Assembly: GCA_002307245.1 (NCBI GenBank)
Contig: DBTW01000203.1
Location: forward strand, 1-36,112
Direction: 5' to 3'
Length of the DNA stretch: 36,112 nt
Source: Spirochaetaceae bacterium UBA1306
GTDB taxonomy: Bacteria; Spirochaetota; Spirochaetia; Treponematales; Rectinemataceae
The translations under genes and the position numbers were made by a program. The notes under the pieces are model-generated. The model was not told the origin of the DNA and did no database searches. It was given only the letters and a program-made list of their open reading frames with translations. Positions 1 through 8,079 of this stretch are shown here, piece by piece. The first letter of the stretch is position 1. Every line of letters starts with the position of its first letter.

Positions 1-300
1 GTCCTCGCGATCGTCGACGACAACGCCACCGCCATCAACGCCAGGCTACCCATCGGCCCCATCACCATGGCCAAGCTCGACCCGCACGTCGAGCGGCTCC
101 AGATCCTGCCCTCGGTGCTCGAGGGCTACGCCGCCTATCCCGGCTCGGACTGCCGCAACGGCGGTATCGTGCGTGTGCGCGACGGACGCGCCCTCATGGA
201 CCGGCCCTACTCGCATCACCAGATCTTCACCACCGGCGAGAAGAGCGTGGAGCTCAAGATCGCGGCCAAAGCCTTCGGCCTCGGGACCGAGGTCCTGTAA
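1..300 (+). CDS. L-fucose/L-arabinose isomerase-like protein, C-terminal fragment (5' end outside window)
   Basis: The frame is open from the first base and ends at TAA 298-300, so only the last 99 residues of a longer protein are visible. The fragment resembles the C-terminal part of the complete isomerase-like protein at 16748-18178. Both have a GPITMAKL / GKVTLARL strand, then a histidine-containing segment (SHHQIF here, CNHIHG there), then a closing helix ending in GLGTEVL / GIEAEVF. In FucI-type enzymes a C-terminal histidine helps bind the catalytic metal, and one of the two histidines here could do this. Family enzymes interconvert aldoses and ketoses in the cytoplasm. A strong terminator follows directly. 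Because the N-terminal domains are missing, the assignment rests on the similarity between the two tails and is moderate. Confidence 0.6.
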   Translation, partial: VLAIVDDNATAINARLPIGPITMAKLDPHVERLQILPSVLEGYAAYPGSDCRNGGIVRVRDGRALMDRPYSHHQIFTTGEKSVELKIAAKAFGLGTEVL

Positions 301-315
301 ATCGCATAACGTATA

Positions 316-363
316 AAAGAGAGGACCGCGCGGGATGCTCCCCCGTGCGGCCCTCTCTTTTTT
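316..363. terminator. Bidirectional Rho-independent terminator between convergent genes
   Basis: A long stem pairs 316-334 (AAAGAGAGGACCGCGCGGG) with 341-360, with two mismatches and a six-base loop. On the plus strand the stem ends in a run of T. On the minus strand it ends in CTCTTTTATA. It therefore suits termination of the isomerase gene from the left and of the importer A operon from the right. Confidence 0.88.
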
Positions 364-370
364 CACGGTC

Positions 371-1564
371 TCATTCCTCGAAAAGTTTTTTGTAGTGCTT
401 ATCGTACACGACGCAGCCGACATTCTTCTGCGCGCCGAGCAGTACTCCGCAACCGGAGCAGGTCGTGCAGAAGTCCATCGCCCCGAAGTCGCCGGCTAGG
501 AGTTTGCGGGGGAAGGCGGGGTCGGCTATGACCTGCCTGCCCAAGCCCACGATATCCGTCAAGCCCTCCTCCACGTTGCGCCGGGCCCAGTAGGCCAGAC
601 TCTTGAGTTCGAGATTGTCGCCCGGAAGATCGTTGTGACCGTCGCGGAGGTAGCTGTAACCTGCACCGATCACGGGGATGCCCGCGCCGGCCTTAAGCCG
701 CCTAGTCCATCCGAAATGCCTGTACACGCCCTCGGGATAACGGCTCGTGGGCAGGAGGATCTCCAGGTTCGCTGAGGAGCTGCCGCCCGAGACGGACAGG
801 AGATCGAGCCCCGCGGCAGCGGCGGCCACGGCGAAGGCGAGAGGCTCCTCGATGGCCTCGACAACGCCCTCGGGACCTGGGGAGCCGAAGCCCCCGACCG
901 CCCCCTCGTAGGCCGAGATGCGCGCGCTGAGGATGAAGCGCTTGCCCTTGAGGACAGCGCGCGCGCCATCCAGCAGCTCGATAATGAAGCGGATGCGGTT
1001 CTCGAAGCTGCCGCCGTAAGCGCCGGAACGCTGATTGCCCGGCCGCAGGAAGTCGTTCAGCAGGAAGCCGTGGGCGAGCTTGAACTCCACGCCGTCGGCG
1101 CCCGCCTCCGCCGCGATCTCCACGGCATGGACGAAGAGACTGCGGAGCTCGGCAATATCCGCATCTGTGAGGAGGCGAGGGCCGGCCCCTGGCCTGGGCC
1201 CCACCGCTACGGGAGTGGAGAAGCGAGGATCGGCGAGCGGCCCCGCGTGGTCCAGTTGGAACAGGAGCAGGGCGTCGGGATTCGCCCGCTTGAACTCCGA
1301 CGCGAGGGCGGCGAAGCCTCGGGATGTATCGTCGCCGATGCGGAGCTGCCTCTTCCGCGCCCGGCCTTCGGGATGCACGGCCGTGGCCTCCACGTAGACG
1401 ATGCCCGCGCCGCCCTCCGCCAGGGCCCGGTAGCGGTCGATCGTAGTCTTGCTGGGAGTCCCCGACTCCTCGGCGTTGTTGCCTTCGGTAGGCAGGGCGG
1501 CGATCCTGTTCGGCGCGGAAAAGCCGCCGACCTTCACGCTGCGCGCCAACGCGTTAGTTACCAT
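371..1564 (-). CDS. NADH:flavin oxidoreductase / Old Yellow Enzyme family protein
   Basis: This 397-residue protein is a TIM-barrel flavoprotein of the Old Yellow Enzyme family. Family members bind FMN and reduce activated C=C or related bonds with NAD(P)H in the cytoplasm. Visible landmarks are the N-terminal PNRIAALPTEG strand, the barrel motif KLAHGFLLNDFL followed by YGGSFENR (residues 162-190), and IPVIGAGYSY late in the barrel. The usual substrate-binding His-x-x-His/Asn is Lys162-x-x-His165. The C-terminus has Cys366, Cys369, Cys372 and Cys384, spaced like the 4Fe-4S ligands of 2,4-dienoyl-CoA reductases, but the large C-terminal FAD/NAD domain of those enzymes is absent. The ATG is preceded by GAGGAGGT. 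It is the last gene of the importer A operon, 34 bases after the permease, so its substrate may derive from the imported compound (inference). Confidence 0.86.
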   Translation of the reverse strand: MVTNALARSVKVGGFSAPNRIAALPTEGNNAEESGTPSKTTIDRYRALAEGGAGIVYVEATAVHPEGRARKRQLRIGDDTSRGFAALASEFKRANPDALLLFQLDHAGPLADPRFSTPVAVGPRPGAGPRLLTDADIAELRSLFVHAVEIAAEAGADGVEFKLAHGFLLNDFLRPGNQRSGAYGGSFENRIRFIIELLDGARAVLKGKRFILSARISAYEGAVGGFGSPGPEGVVEAIEEPLAFAVAAAAAGLDLLSVSGGSSSANLEILLPTSRYPEGVYRHFGWTRRLKAGAGIPVIGAGYSYLRDGHNDLPGDNLELKSLAYWARRNVEEGLTDIVGLGRQVIADPAFPRKLLAGDFGAMDFCTTCSGCGVLLGAQKNVGCVVYDKHYKKLFEE

Positions 1565-1598
1565 AGATACCTCCTCGGCCTTTCCGTCCTCTCGGGCG

Positions 1599-2522
1599 CT
1601 AGGCCTTTTTCTTCGAGTAGAATGCGACGGCGAGTATCAGCACTATGCCTTTCAGAACGATCTGGATGAATGAATTGAGCGACAGCAAGTTCATGATGTT
1701 GTAGAAGACCCCCAGGATGAGAGCCCCGCCGAAGGCGCCCAGCACGCTGCCCGAGCCTCCGGAAAGGGATACACCGCCGATGACGATAGCGGTGATCGCG
1801 TCGATCTCGTAGCCGACGCCGACCTTTGGCCCGCCGCCGCCCATCCTCGCCGAAAGGAAGATGGCGGATAGCGCGACCAAGAGGCCGCCCGCCACATACG
1901 CCAGGAAGCGCGTCCGCTCCACGTTGATGCCGGAGATGGCCGAGACCTGGGGGTCGGAGCCCACCGCGTAGACGTGCCGGCCGAAACGGGTCTTGTTGAG
2001 CACGAGCCAGACGAGGGCGAGCACGACCGCAAAGAGGAGGATGCTGACGGGCACGCCGGCGACGCTGCCGTCGGCGATGAAGCGGAAGTCCCGCGGGATG
2101 CCTCCGACGGTCTTCTTCAGGTAGAAGAGGGCCGCGCCTTGGTAGATGAGCATCATGGCCAGGGTGGCCATGAAGGGCGTCACGCGGAGCCGAGCCACCA
2201 CGAGGCCATTGAGGGCGCCCATCCCGGCGCCCATCGCCAGGAGGAGGACGACCATGAGGGCGGGGGGGAAGTCCGGATTGGCGGCGAAGGTCCCCGCGGC
2301 CACGGAGGCCGACAGCGAGATGATGGAGCCGACCGAGAGGTCGATGCCCCCCGATATGACGATGAAGGCTTCCCCGAGCGCCGCGAGGCCGAGGCCGATG
2401 GGCTGGACGAGGAGGACGTTCCTGAGATTACGGACGCTCAGGAACAGGGGCGAGGCAAGGCTGCACGCGACCAGGAGGAGAAGGAGGATGAACCACACCA
2501 GCCGTTCGGGCTTGAGTTTCAT
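1599..2522 (-). CDS. CUT2 sugar ABC importer A, permease 2 (RbsC-like)
   Basis: This 307-residue, very hydrophobic protein has about eight to ten likely membrane segments. It carries the RbsC-family signature GGIDLSVGS near the N-terminus and NKTRFGRHVYAVGSDP in the large cytoplasmic loop that contacts the ATPase. It would form part of the inner-membrane channel of importer A. The open frame extends further upstream, but the start at 2522 is preferred because MKLKPERLVWF leads straight into the first membrane helix, GGAGAGG lies just upstream, and the ATG overlaps the ATPase stop codon in an ATGA arrangement. That overlap implies translational coupling. A second, different permease (5188-6144) lies in the same operon, so the channel is probably a heterodimer. 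Confidence 0.92.
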   Translation of the reverse strand: MKLKPERLVWFILLLLLVACSLASPLFLSVRNLRNVLLVQPIGLGLAALGEAFIVISGGIDLSVGSIISLSASVAAGTFAANPDFPPALMVVLLLAMGAGMGALNGLVVARLRVTPFMATLAMMLIYQGAALFYLKKTVGGIPRDFRFIADGSVAGVPVSILLFAVVLALVWLVLNKTRFGRHVYAVGSDPQVSAISGINVERTRFLAYVAGGLLVALSAIFLSARMGGGGPKVGVGYEIDAITAIVIGGVSLSGGSGSVLGAFGGALILGVFYNIMNLLSLNSFIQIVLKGIVLILAVAFYSKKKA

Positions 2523-4054
2523 GACGCCGCCTCTCCGAAGGAGTAGTGGTGCCCTACCGCGAGGGACATTATGCGCTCCTCGGAACAGAGCGATTCCGCC
2601 TGGTCTATCGTTCCCTCGATCCGTCCCGAGCGCATGACCATGATCCGATCCGAGAGGCCGATCACCTCCGGCAGCTCCGATGAGATCATGAGGATCGCCC
2701 TCCCCCCATCGACGAATTCGCGCATGATGCGGTAAATCTCCATTTTCGCGCCGACGTCCACGCCTCGAGTCGGCTCGGCCACAACGAGGATCCTCGGTTC
2801 GACGAGGAGCCATCGAGCCAGGAGGGCCTTCTGCTGATTGCCTCCGCTGAGGGTATCGATCCTTTGCCCGGGCCCCGAGGCCTTGATGCCGAGCTTTTCT
2901 ATTTCGCGCAACGCGGCCGATTTTTCGCAGGCGGGCTTGAGGAATCCTCCCGCGAGATAGCGACCGAGGGCAGCCAACGTGAGGTTCTCGCGAAGGCTCA
3001 GCGTGGGGAGTATCCCGAGGGCCTTTCGATCGTCGGCTATGTAGCCGATTCCATGCGACATGGCCTCCCGGAAGGAGCGTATGCGCACCATTTCGCCTTC
3101 TAGGAAGACCTCGCCAGAACTCTGTTTCCCGATTCCGAGGAGGGCACTCGCGAGCTCGGCCTGCCCCGATCCCGCCATGCCCGCGACGCCCAGGATCTCG
3201 CCTGAGCGCAGCTCGAAGCTCGCGCCGAAAAGCCGCCCAGGGGAGGACAGGCCCCGCGCCTCGAGGAGGGTCTCGCCCCGCGCCCGCCGCGTCCCGGGGA
3301 AATAGTCGGAGATGTCCCGGCCGACCATCATCCGAACGAGGCCATCCTTGTCCGTTTCCCCGATGCCCATGGTACCGACGACCTTCCCATCCTTGAGGAC
3401 GGTCACGCGGTCGGCGATCTCGAAGACCTCGTCGAGCATGTGCGAGATGTAGATGATGGTCACGCCCTTCGCCTTGAGCGAACGGATTATGCGAAACAGC
3501 CGCTTGAGTTCGAGATCGGAGAGCACGGCCGAAGGTTCGTCCATTATCAGCACGCGAGCAGTGACCGAGAGGGCCTTCACGATCTCGACGAGTTGCTGTT
3601 CCACGACCGACAGCTCGCCCACTCGCCGCTCCACATCCATGTCGAAGCCGATTTCCTGGAAGAGGCGCCTCGCGTCGCGTCTCATCGCCTTCTTGTCCAC
3701 GAGGCCGCCGGGACCGACTGGCTCGCGGTTCAGGAAGACGTTCTCGGCGACCTCGAAGTTGCGGATGAGGGAAAACTCCTGGAAGATGATGCTGATCCCC
3801 GCCTCCTGCGCCTGCTTCGGGCTCTTGAAGCTCCGCTCCGCTCCCTCGAGGAACACGCTTCCGCGGGTCGGGTGATACACGCCAGAGAGGATCTTCATGA
3901 GGGTAGACTTGCCTGCCCCGTTCTCCCCGACGAGGGCGTGAACCTCGCCCGAGGCGAAGCTCATCGAGACGTCGTCGAGAGCCCTGACTCCGGCGAATTC
4001 CTTGGTGACGTCGCGCACCTCGAGGACAGTTCCGGAGTTGCCATCGTCGCTCAC
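2519..4054 (-). CDS. CUT2 sugar ABC importer A, duplicated ATPase subunit (RbsA/MglA-like)
   Basis: This 511-residue protein has two fused nucleotide-binding domains, the usual size and layout for RbsA/MglA ATPases that drive monosaccharide import. Domain 1 has a full Walker A (GENGAGKSTLMKIL), the degenerate signature LSVVEQQL normal for this family, and Walker B VLIMDEPSA. Domain 2 has a divergent Walker A region (GMAGSGQAELASALLG), the signature LSGGNQQK, and a Walker B reading ILVVAEPTRGVDVG, in which the usual aspartate is alanine while the glutamate is kept. The start is GTG at 4054 with GAAAGGGG upstream. It lies 84 bases after the binding-protein gene, a gap that contains a strong hairpin, and it overlaps the following permease by four bases. 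Confidence 0.94.
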   Translation of the reverse strand: MSDDGNSGTVLEVRDVTKEFAGVRALDDVSMSFASGEVHALVGENGAGKSTLMKILSGVYHPTRGSVFLEGAERSFKSPKQAQEAGISIIFQEFSLIRNFEVAENVFLNREPVGPGGLVDKKAMRRDARRLFQEIGFDMDVERRVGELSVVEQQLVEIVKALSVTARVLIMDEPSAVLSDLELKRLFRIIRSLKAKGVTIIYISHMLDEVFEIADRVTVLKDGKVVGTMGIGETDKDGLVRMMVGRDISDYFPGTRRARGETLLEARGLSSPGRLFGASFELRSGEILGVAGMAGSGQAELASALLGIGKQSSGEVFLEGEMVRIRSFREAMSHGIGYIADDRKALGILPTLSLRENLTLAALGRYLAGGFLKPACEKSAALREIEKLGIKASGPGQRIDTLSGGNQQKALLARWLLVEPRILVVAEPTRGVDVGAKMEIYRIMREFVDGGRAILMISSELPEVIGLSDRIMVMRSGRIEGTIDQAESLCSEERIMSLAVGHHYSFGEAAS

Positions 4055-4083
4055 AAATCTACCCCTTTCCCCCGCGGGGATGC

Positions 4084-4116
4084 CGCGAACGAGTTATGCG
4101 ACACAACTCGTTCGCG
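4084..4116 (-). repeat. Intercistronic hairpin after importer A binding-protein gene
   Basis: A perfect 12-base inverted repeat, CGCGAACGAGTT at 4084-4095 and AACTCGTTCGCG at 4105-4116, has a nine-base loop. It lies between the binding-protein gene and the ATPase gene of the same operon and has no U-tract. This fits a 3' stabiliser or partial terminator that lets binding protein be made in excess over the membrane subunits (inference). Equivalent hairpins follow the other three importer binding-protein genes. Confidence 0.75.
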
Positions 4117-4138
4117 ATAGCTAACCGAAAACCCTGCA

Positions 4139-5137
4139 TCAAAGCTTGGGCAGGAACTCCTTGGGCATCTGGTCATCGCCGATCCACCACCAATCGGAGA
4201 GGGAGGGGCGGACGAATTCCTTGATCTTGTCGGGGCCGAGGCCCTTGACTTCGATGCTGTAGTTCTTGGGCACCTTCTCGCCCTTGAGGGCCTTGAGCGC
4301 GATCTTGAGCGCGTCGCCGGAGAGCCTCGTGGTCATCGGGAAAACGAAGCCGCGGCACTTGTTATCGACGAGGAATTTCGCGTAGCCGTTCAGCTGATCG
4401 CCCGTAGAGGGCACCAGGGGACGCTTGGCCTCCTTGAGCGCCTGGAGCGCGGGCCAGGACATGAGCCCGGAGTCGGCCCAGATGCCGTCGATCTTCGGGA
4501 AGGCCTGGATCATGGCTTCCATGATCGACTTGGCCTTGGGGGGCGACCAATCGCAATACTGATGGTCGAGAATCTCGATCTTCGGGTATTTCTTGAGGGC
4601 CTCGCGCGCTCCGGCCAGCCTGTCCTCGGCCGTGGTGTTGCCCGCGATGCCACTCAGAAGCACGATCTTGCCCTTGCCGCCGAGTTCCTTCGCGAGCCAC
4701 TCGGCCTGGGCGCGCCCGAAGTCCTTGAGGTCCTGGGTCACCAGGCAGGTGTACTTGTCCGTGTTGATGGTGCCGCCGAACACGACGACGGGGATGCCTT
4801 GCGCGTAAGCCCGTTCTATTGCAGGCACGATCGCATCCCCGACCGTGGGATAGACGATGAGAGCGTCAATGCCCTTGGTCAGGAGGTCGTCTATGTCGGC
4901 GATCTGCTTCTCCGGCTTCTCGTCGGCATTTGTGACGTAGAGCTTCGTGATCTCGGGATGCTGAGCCGCCTCGGCCCTGAAATTGGCATCGAGGAAGAGA
5001 CGCCAGGAATCTCCCATGCCCGCATTGCTCCAACCGATGGCGAAGCCGCCTTTCTTCGTCTCTGCCCAGCAGGGCAGGACCATCGCGACCGCCGCCGCGA
5101 TGGCAATGATCGCCACTATGCCTTTCCTTTTCATCAT
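4139..5137 (-). CDS. CUT2 sugar ABC importer A, periplasmic substrate-binding protein
   Basis: This 332-residue protein begins with a typical signal peptide (MMKRKGIVAIIAIAAAVAMV, cleavage probably after CWA near residue 25). A type I periplasmic-binding-protein fold of the ribose/galactose class follows. Visible landmarks are FAIGWSNAGMGDSW at the first strand, DIDDLLTKGIDALIVYP, then GIPVVVFGG. It would capture a sugar outside the membrane and deliver it to importer A. The open frame runs on upstream, but the start at 5137 is chosen because AAGGAG lies six bases before it and the signal peptide starts there. Placement after a permease gene, rather than first in the operon, is less common. 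The ligand cannot be read from the sequence. Confidence 0.92.
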   Translation of the reverse strand: MMKRKGIVAIIAIAAAVAMVLPCWAETKKGGFAIGWSNAGMGDSWRLFLDANFRAEAAQHPEITKLYVTNADEKPEKQIADIDDLLTKGIDALIVYPTVGDAIVPAIERAYAQGIPVVVFGGTINTDKYTCLVTQDLKDFGRAQAEWLAKELGGKGKIVLLSGIAGNTTAEDRLAGAREALKKYPKIEILDHQYCDWSPPKAKSIMEAMIQAFPKIDGIWADSGLMSWPALQALKEAKRPLVPSTGDQLNGYAKFLVDNKCRGFVFPMTTRLSGDALKIALKALKGEKVPKNYSIEVKGLGPDKIKEFVRPSLSDWWWIGDDQMPKEFLPKL

Positions 5138-5165
5138 CACCAGCTCCTTCTTCTTCCGCGTTATG

Positions 5166-5182
5166 CGCCCGCGACGCGGGCG
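5166..5182 (-). repeat. Small GC-rich hairpin between permease 1 and binding-protein genes
   Basis: CGCCCGC at 5166-5172 pairs with GCGGGCG at 5176-5182 across a three-base loop, in the 50-base gap before the binding-protein start. There is no T-run. It may be an mRNA-processing or stability site, but the stem is short and could be chance in GC-rich DNA. Confidence 0.4.
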
Positions 5183-5187
5183 TCGTC

Positions 5188-6144
5188 TCAAGCTTTCTTT
5201 CGCGAATCGATCCAGAGGGCAACGACTATGAGCAGGCCCTTCATGAGCATCTGGCTCTGGATGGGGAAATGCGCCAGCACGGCCAGATTGGTGACTACGA
5301 GCATCATGCATGCCCCGAGAAGGGTGCCGCCTACTCCGCCCGAACCGCCGCCTATCGAGGCCCCGCCCAGTACCGCCGCCGCGATGGAGTCCGTGTCGTA
5401 GCCCTCGCCCACGAGCTGATCGGACATGCCGGTGTATCCTCCGAGGAGGAGGCCGACGATGGCCGCTGATAGCCCGCAGATGACGTACGATCCGATCACC
5501 ACTGCCTCGCAGCGCAGGCCGCAGAGCGAGGCCGCCGCCGGATTCGATCCGACGGCGAAGAGCCTCCGGCCGTAACCCGTGCGTCGGAGGAGGAGGGCGA
5601 AGACTAGGGCCGCGAGGGCGAGCACGAAAGTCAAGTTGGGCAAACCGAAGGTCGAGCCTATCCCAAGCTCGATGAGGGAGGGGGCGATCTTCCCGGTGGG
5701 CAGGCCCTGCGTCCATACGAGGCGGAGGCCCTTCACGATGGTCGCCACGCCCAGCGTAGCTATGAAGGGCGGCACGCCTCGTTTCGCAACAAGGAGGCCG
5801 TTGCAGGCCCCGACGAGAGCGCCGAAGGCGCAGGCCACGAGGATGGCCATCAGGAGGTGCGAATCGCTGCCCGCCATTACGGCGGCTGCGAGAACGTTCG
5901 TGCTCGAGATCGTCTCGGCGACCGAAAGATCGAGGCCGCCGCCCACTATGGCCACGGTCTGTCCCATGGCGACGATCGCGAGCATCGAGAAGCTGCGCGC
6001 GATGTTGAGAAGATTGCCGACCTTGAAAAAGTTGACCCCGCCGAGCGCGCCGTAGAGAGCGCCCGCGGCGAGAAGGACCGCGAGCGCCACGATGAGACCG
6101 GAATGTTCGATCTTGCGTACTCCGCGTACGCGCCTTGTTTCCAT
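5188..6144 (-). CDS. CUT2 sugar ABC importer A, permease 1 (RbsC-like)
   Basis: This 318-residue hydrophobic protein of the RbsC family is the first gene of the importer A operon. It shows the family motif as GGLDLSVAE, GVPPFIATLGVATI in the middle, and RRTGYGRRLFAVGSNP in the cytoplasmic coupling loop. It is clearly related to, but different from, the second permease of the operon (1599-2522). The start at 6144 (METRRVRGVRK) has GGAG ten bases upstream and is followed soon by the first membrane helix. Longer forms would add about 50 mostly polar residues with no family resemblance and would run into the divergent promoter region. The kinase gene at 6271 is divergently transcribed. Confidence 0.92.
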   Translation of the reverse strand: METRRVRGVRKIEHSGLIVALAVLLAAGALYGALGGVNFFKVGNLLNIARSFSMLAIVAMGQTVAIVGGGLDLSVAETISSTNVLAAAVMAGSDSHLLMAILVACAFGALVGACNGLLVAKRGVPPFIATLGVATIVKGLRLVWTQGLPTGKIAPSLIELGIGSTFGLPNLTFVLALAALVFALLLRRTGYGRRLFAVGSNPAAASLCGLRCEAVVIGSYVICGLSAAIVGLLLGGYTGMSDQLVGEGYDTDSIAAAVLGGASIGGGSGGVGGTLLGACMMLVVTNLAVLAHFPIQSQMLMKGLLIVVALWIDSRKKA

Positions 6145-6270
6145 GCTCTTAAGCTCCGAAGCGATCGTAAGGGCATTCCGGAACCCCGTATATGGACGCT
6201 TACAACCGACGGTATGGATTTTTTTTACGTTCCGTTGACAGCTCGCGATATCGGCGCCTAAGCTTTGCGA
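6145..6270. promoter_or_regulatory. Divergent promoter region; probable kinase promoter
   Basis: This 126-base gap separates the importer A operon from the kinase gene. On the plus strand a consensus -35 hexamer TTGACA (6235-6240) is followed 18 bases later by TAAGCT (6259-6264), which keeps the three most conserved -10 positions. Transcription would start at about 6271, the first base of the kinase GTG codon. No Shine-Dalgarno sequence is seen. For the leftward operon I see no convincing promoter hexamers. TATACG in this gap is a weak candidate -10. Confidence 0.5.
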
Positions 6271-8079
6271 GTGAAAACGAAGAAAAGCGTCCAAGCGAGC
6301 ATCTTCAGGTCCTATCTCATCCTCATCCTCGCGGCGGTCGCCATCTTCTGTTCGTTCTTTTACTTCTATACCGCAAGAATCCTGCGCGACCGTGCGGTGG
6401 CCGCCCTCTCCGACTCCTCCCTGTCCCTCGCGCGGTCGATCGATGCCGAAATATCCAAGATGAATAATATTTCGCTCAACGTATCGGGTTCAGAGCTGCT
6501 CAAGCTCCTCTTCGCCGAACGCTCGGAATTTCCCCAGTCCTCCGATTCCTCTGGAATGAAGCTGGAGCGATACCTCAGGGCGAGAAGGATCTCGGACATA
6601 GTGGTGACCATCATCGGGCCGCTCAAGCCGGTGCCCCAGGTCTACCTCTACGGCCTCGATGGCACGGCCATCGGGGCGGGAATCGCCTCGGGCGAGATGC
6701 GCAGGTCCCTCGACTCGATGGAATGGCTGCCGGACCTCGATCTCAGGTCAGGCGCGAAGATCATCAGCCCGCCGAGGAAGGACGAACTCCTCGAGAGCAC
6801 CTTCCCGCTCTACCGTGAGCGTTCCTACATATCGCTCTGCAGGGCCTTCTACGATGGATCGAAAAAGCTCCTCGGGGTCGTCGAGATCAAGCAATTCTAC
6901 GATGAGGTATTCAAGGACCTCACGGAAAGGAAGGAGTTCATAGCAGTTCTCGATCAAGAGAACCGCCAGATATTCCCCTTCCCTTCCGACCGCGTGGCGT
7001 CATGGAGCTCTTCGCTCGCGCTCAAGGCGGGCGGTCCGGCGTCCATCCTCTCGCCTTTGGGTTCCGGCCGCGCGACCGCGGTCTCTCGCGACTGCAGGCA
7101 GATCGGCTGGAGAGTCGTGGTCGCACGGCGCGACGCCGAGCTCATGAGGCCTGTGACGGAATTCGCCCTGCTCTCCGCGTTCGCGGGCCTCGCCATACTC
7201 GCCGCCTCGACCTTCGTGGCATCGAGGCTCGCGAGACAGATCACCACGCCCATCGGCAACATCCGCGCCGCGATCTCGCGCCTGGATTGGGATGGGCTTC
7301 TCACCGAGGGGCAGATCCCCTCGGCTTCCGGCCTCGACGAGCTCGAAGAACTCGAGGCCGCCTTCGTGGAAATGCATGACAAGTTGCGCGAATCAATGAG
7401 CGAGGCGCTCGCGGCCCGGACGCACGAGTTGCGCGCCACGATGCTCGCGCTCCAGTCACAGATGGATCCGCACTTCGTCTACAACATGCTCGCCACCATA
7501 GGCATCATGGCCGATCGGAAAATGTACGATGGAATCCGCGAGGCGATCGGGAATATGACACATCTCCTACGCTACATCACTTCCGGGACCTCTTCATACG
7601 TCGACCTCGCCGAGGAGGTCGAGTACGCCCGGCGCTACCTGGCCTGCATGAAGGCCCGCTTCCAGGAAGGCCTTCTATACTCGATAGAACTGCCCGAGAG
7701 ACTCGCGAAAATCACCGTCCCAAAGTTGACGATCCAGCCTCTCGTCGAGAACTGCATGAAATACGGCATCGAATGCGAGCCTCCTTGGCGAATCTCGATA
7801 ATCGGCGCCGAGGGCGAGGGCACGTGGACGATCGCGGTGGAAGACAGTGGGCCTGGCTTCTCGGAAGAAGCCTTCTGCTCATTGAGGGAGCGCCTCGCCC
7901 CTTCGGCGGATTCCGCCTTCCTGGCCGAATCCATCGAGGGGGGCGAGGGAATCGGCGGCCTCGGGCTGCGGAACATAGCGGCAAGGCTCAGGCTTTTCTA
8001 CGGAGAAGACGCGATATTCGAAATCGAGAACCCAGACTCCGGAGGAGCTCGGGTCACCATAGGGGGAAGATATGGATAA
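6271..8079 (+). CDS. Sensor histidine kinase, YesM/LytS type
   Basis: This protein of about 602 residues spans the membrane twice (about residues 13-33 and 297-317) around an extracytoplasmic domain of about 260 residues. A HAMP-like linker, a His_kinase (PF06580-type) phosphoacceptor region and an ATPase domain follow. The acceptor motif is QSQMDPHFVYN, with the histidine at residue 401 from the GTG. The N-box reads IQPLVENCMKYGIE, and the G-boxes are EDSGPGF and GGLGLRN. It would sense an external cue and phosphorylate the response regulator encoded next, with which it overlaps by eight bases. GTG 6271 is preferred over TTG 6265. Neither has a Shine-Dalgarno sequence, and a leaderless mRNA from GTG is plausible. 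The extracytoplasmic domain is not one I recognise. The lipoprotein encoded downstream could be its partner. Confidence 0.92.
   Translation: MKTKKSVQASIFRSYLILILAAVAIFCSFFYFYTARILRDRAVAALSDSSLSLARSIDAEISKMNNISLNVSGSELLKLLFAERSEFPQSSDSSGMKLERYLRARRISDIVVTIIGPLKPVPQVYLYGLDGTAIGAGIASGEMRRSLDSMEWLPDLDLRSGAKIISPPRKDELLESTFPLYRERSYISLCRAFYDGSKKLLGVVEIKQFYDEVFKDLTERKEFIAVLDQENRQIFPFPSDRVASWSSSLALKAGGPASILSPLGSGRATAVSRDCRQIGWRVVVARRDAELMRPVTEFALLSAFAGLAILAASTFVASRLARQITTPIGNIRAAISRLDWDGLLTEGQIPSASGLDELEELEAAFVEMHDKLRESMSEALAARTHELRATMLALQSQMDPHFVYNMLATIGIMADRKMYDGIREAIGNMTHLLRYITSGTSSYVDLAEEVEYARRYLACMKARFQEGLLYSIELPERLAKITVPKLTIQPLVENCMKYGIECEPPWRISIIGAEGEGTWTIAVEDSGPGFSEEAFCSLRERLAPSADSAFLAESIEGGEGIGGLGLRNIAARLRLFYGEDAIFEIENPDSGGARVTIGGRYG

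Noticed and set aside
2523..2813. N-terminal extension of the importer A permease frame
   Set aside because: The extra residues overlap the ATPase gene, are arginine-rich and unlike any permease. The ATGA overlap gives a better start.
5138..5716. N-terminal extension of the importer A binding-protein frame
   Set aside because: A signal peptide and ribosome-binding site fix the start at 5137. The extension is antisense-like sequence within the permease gene.
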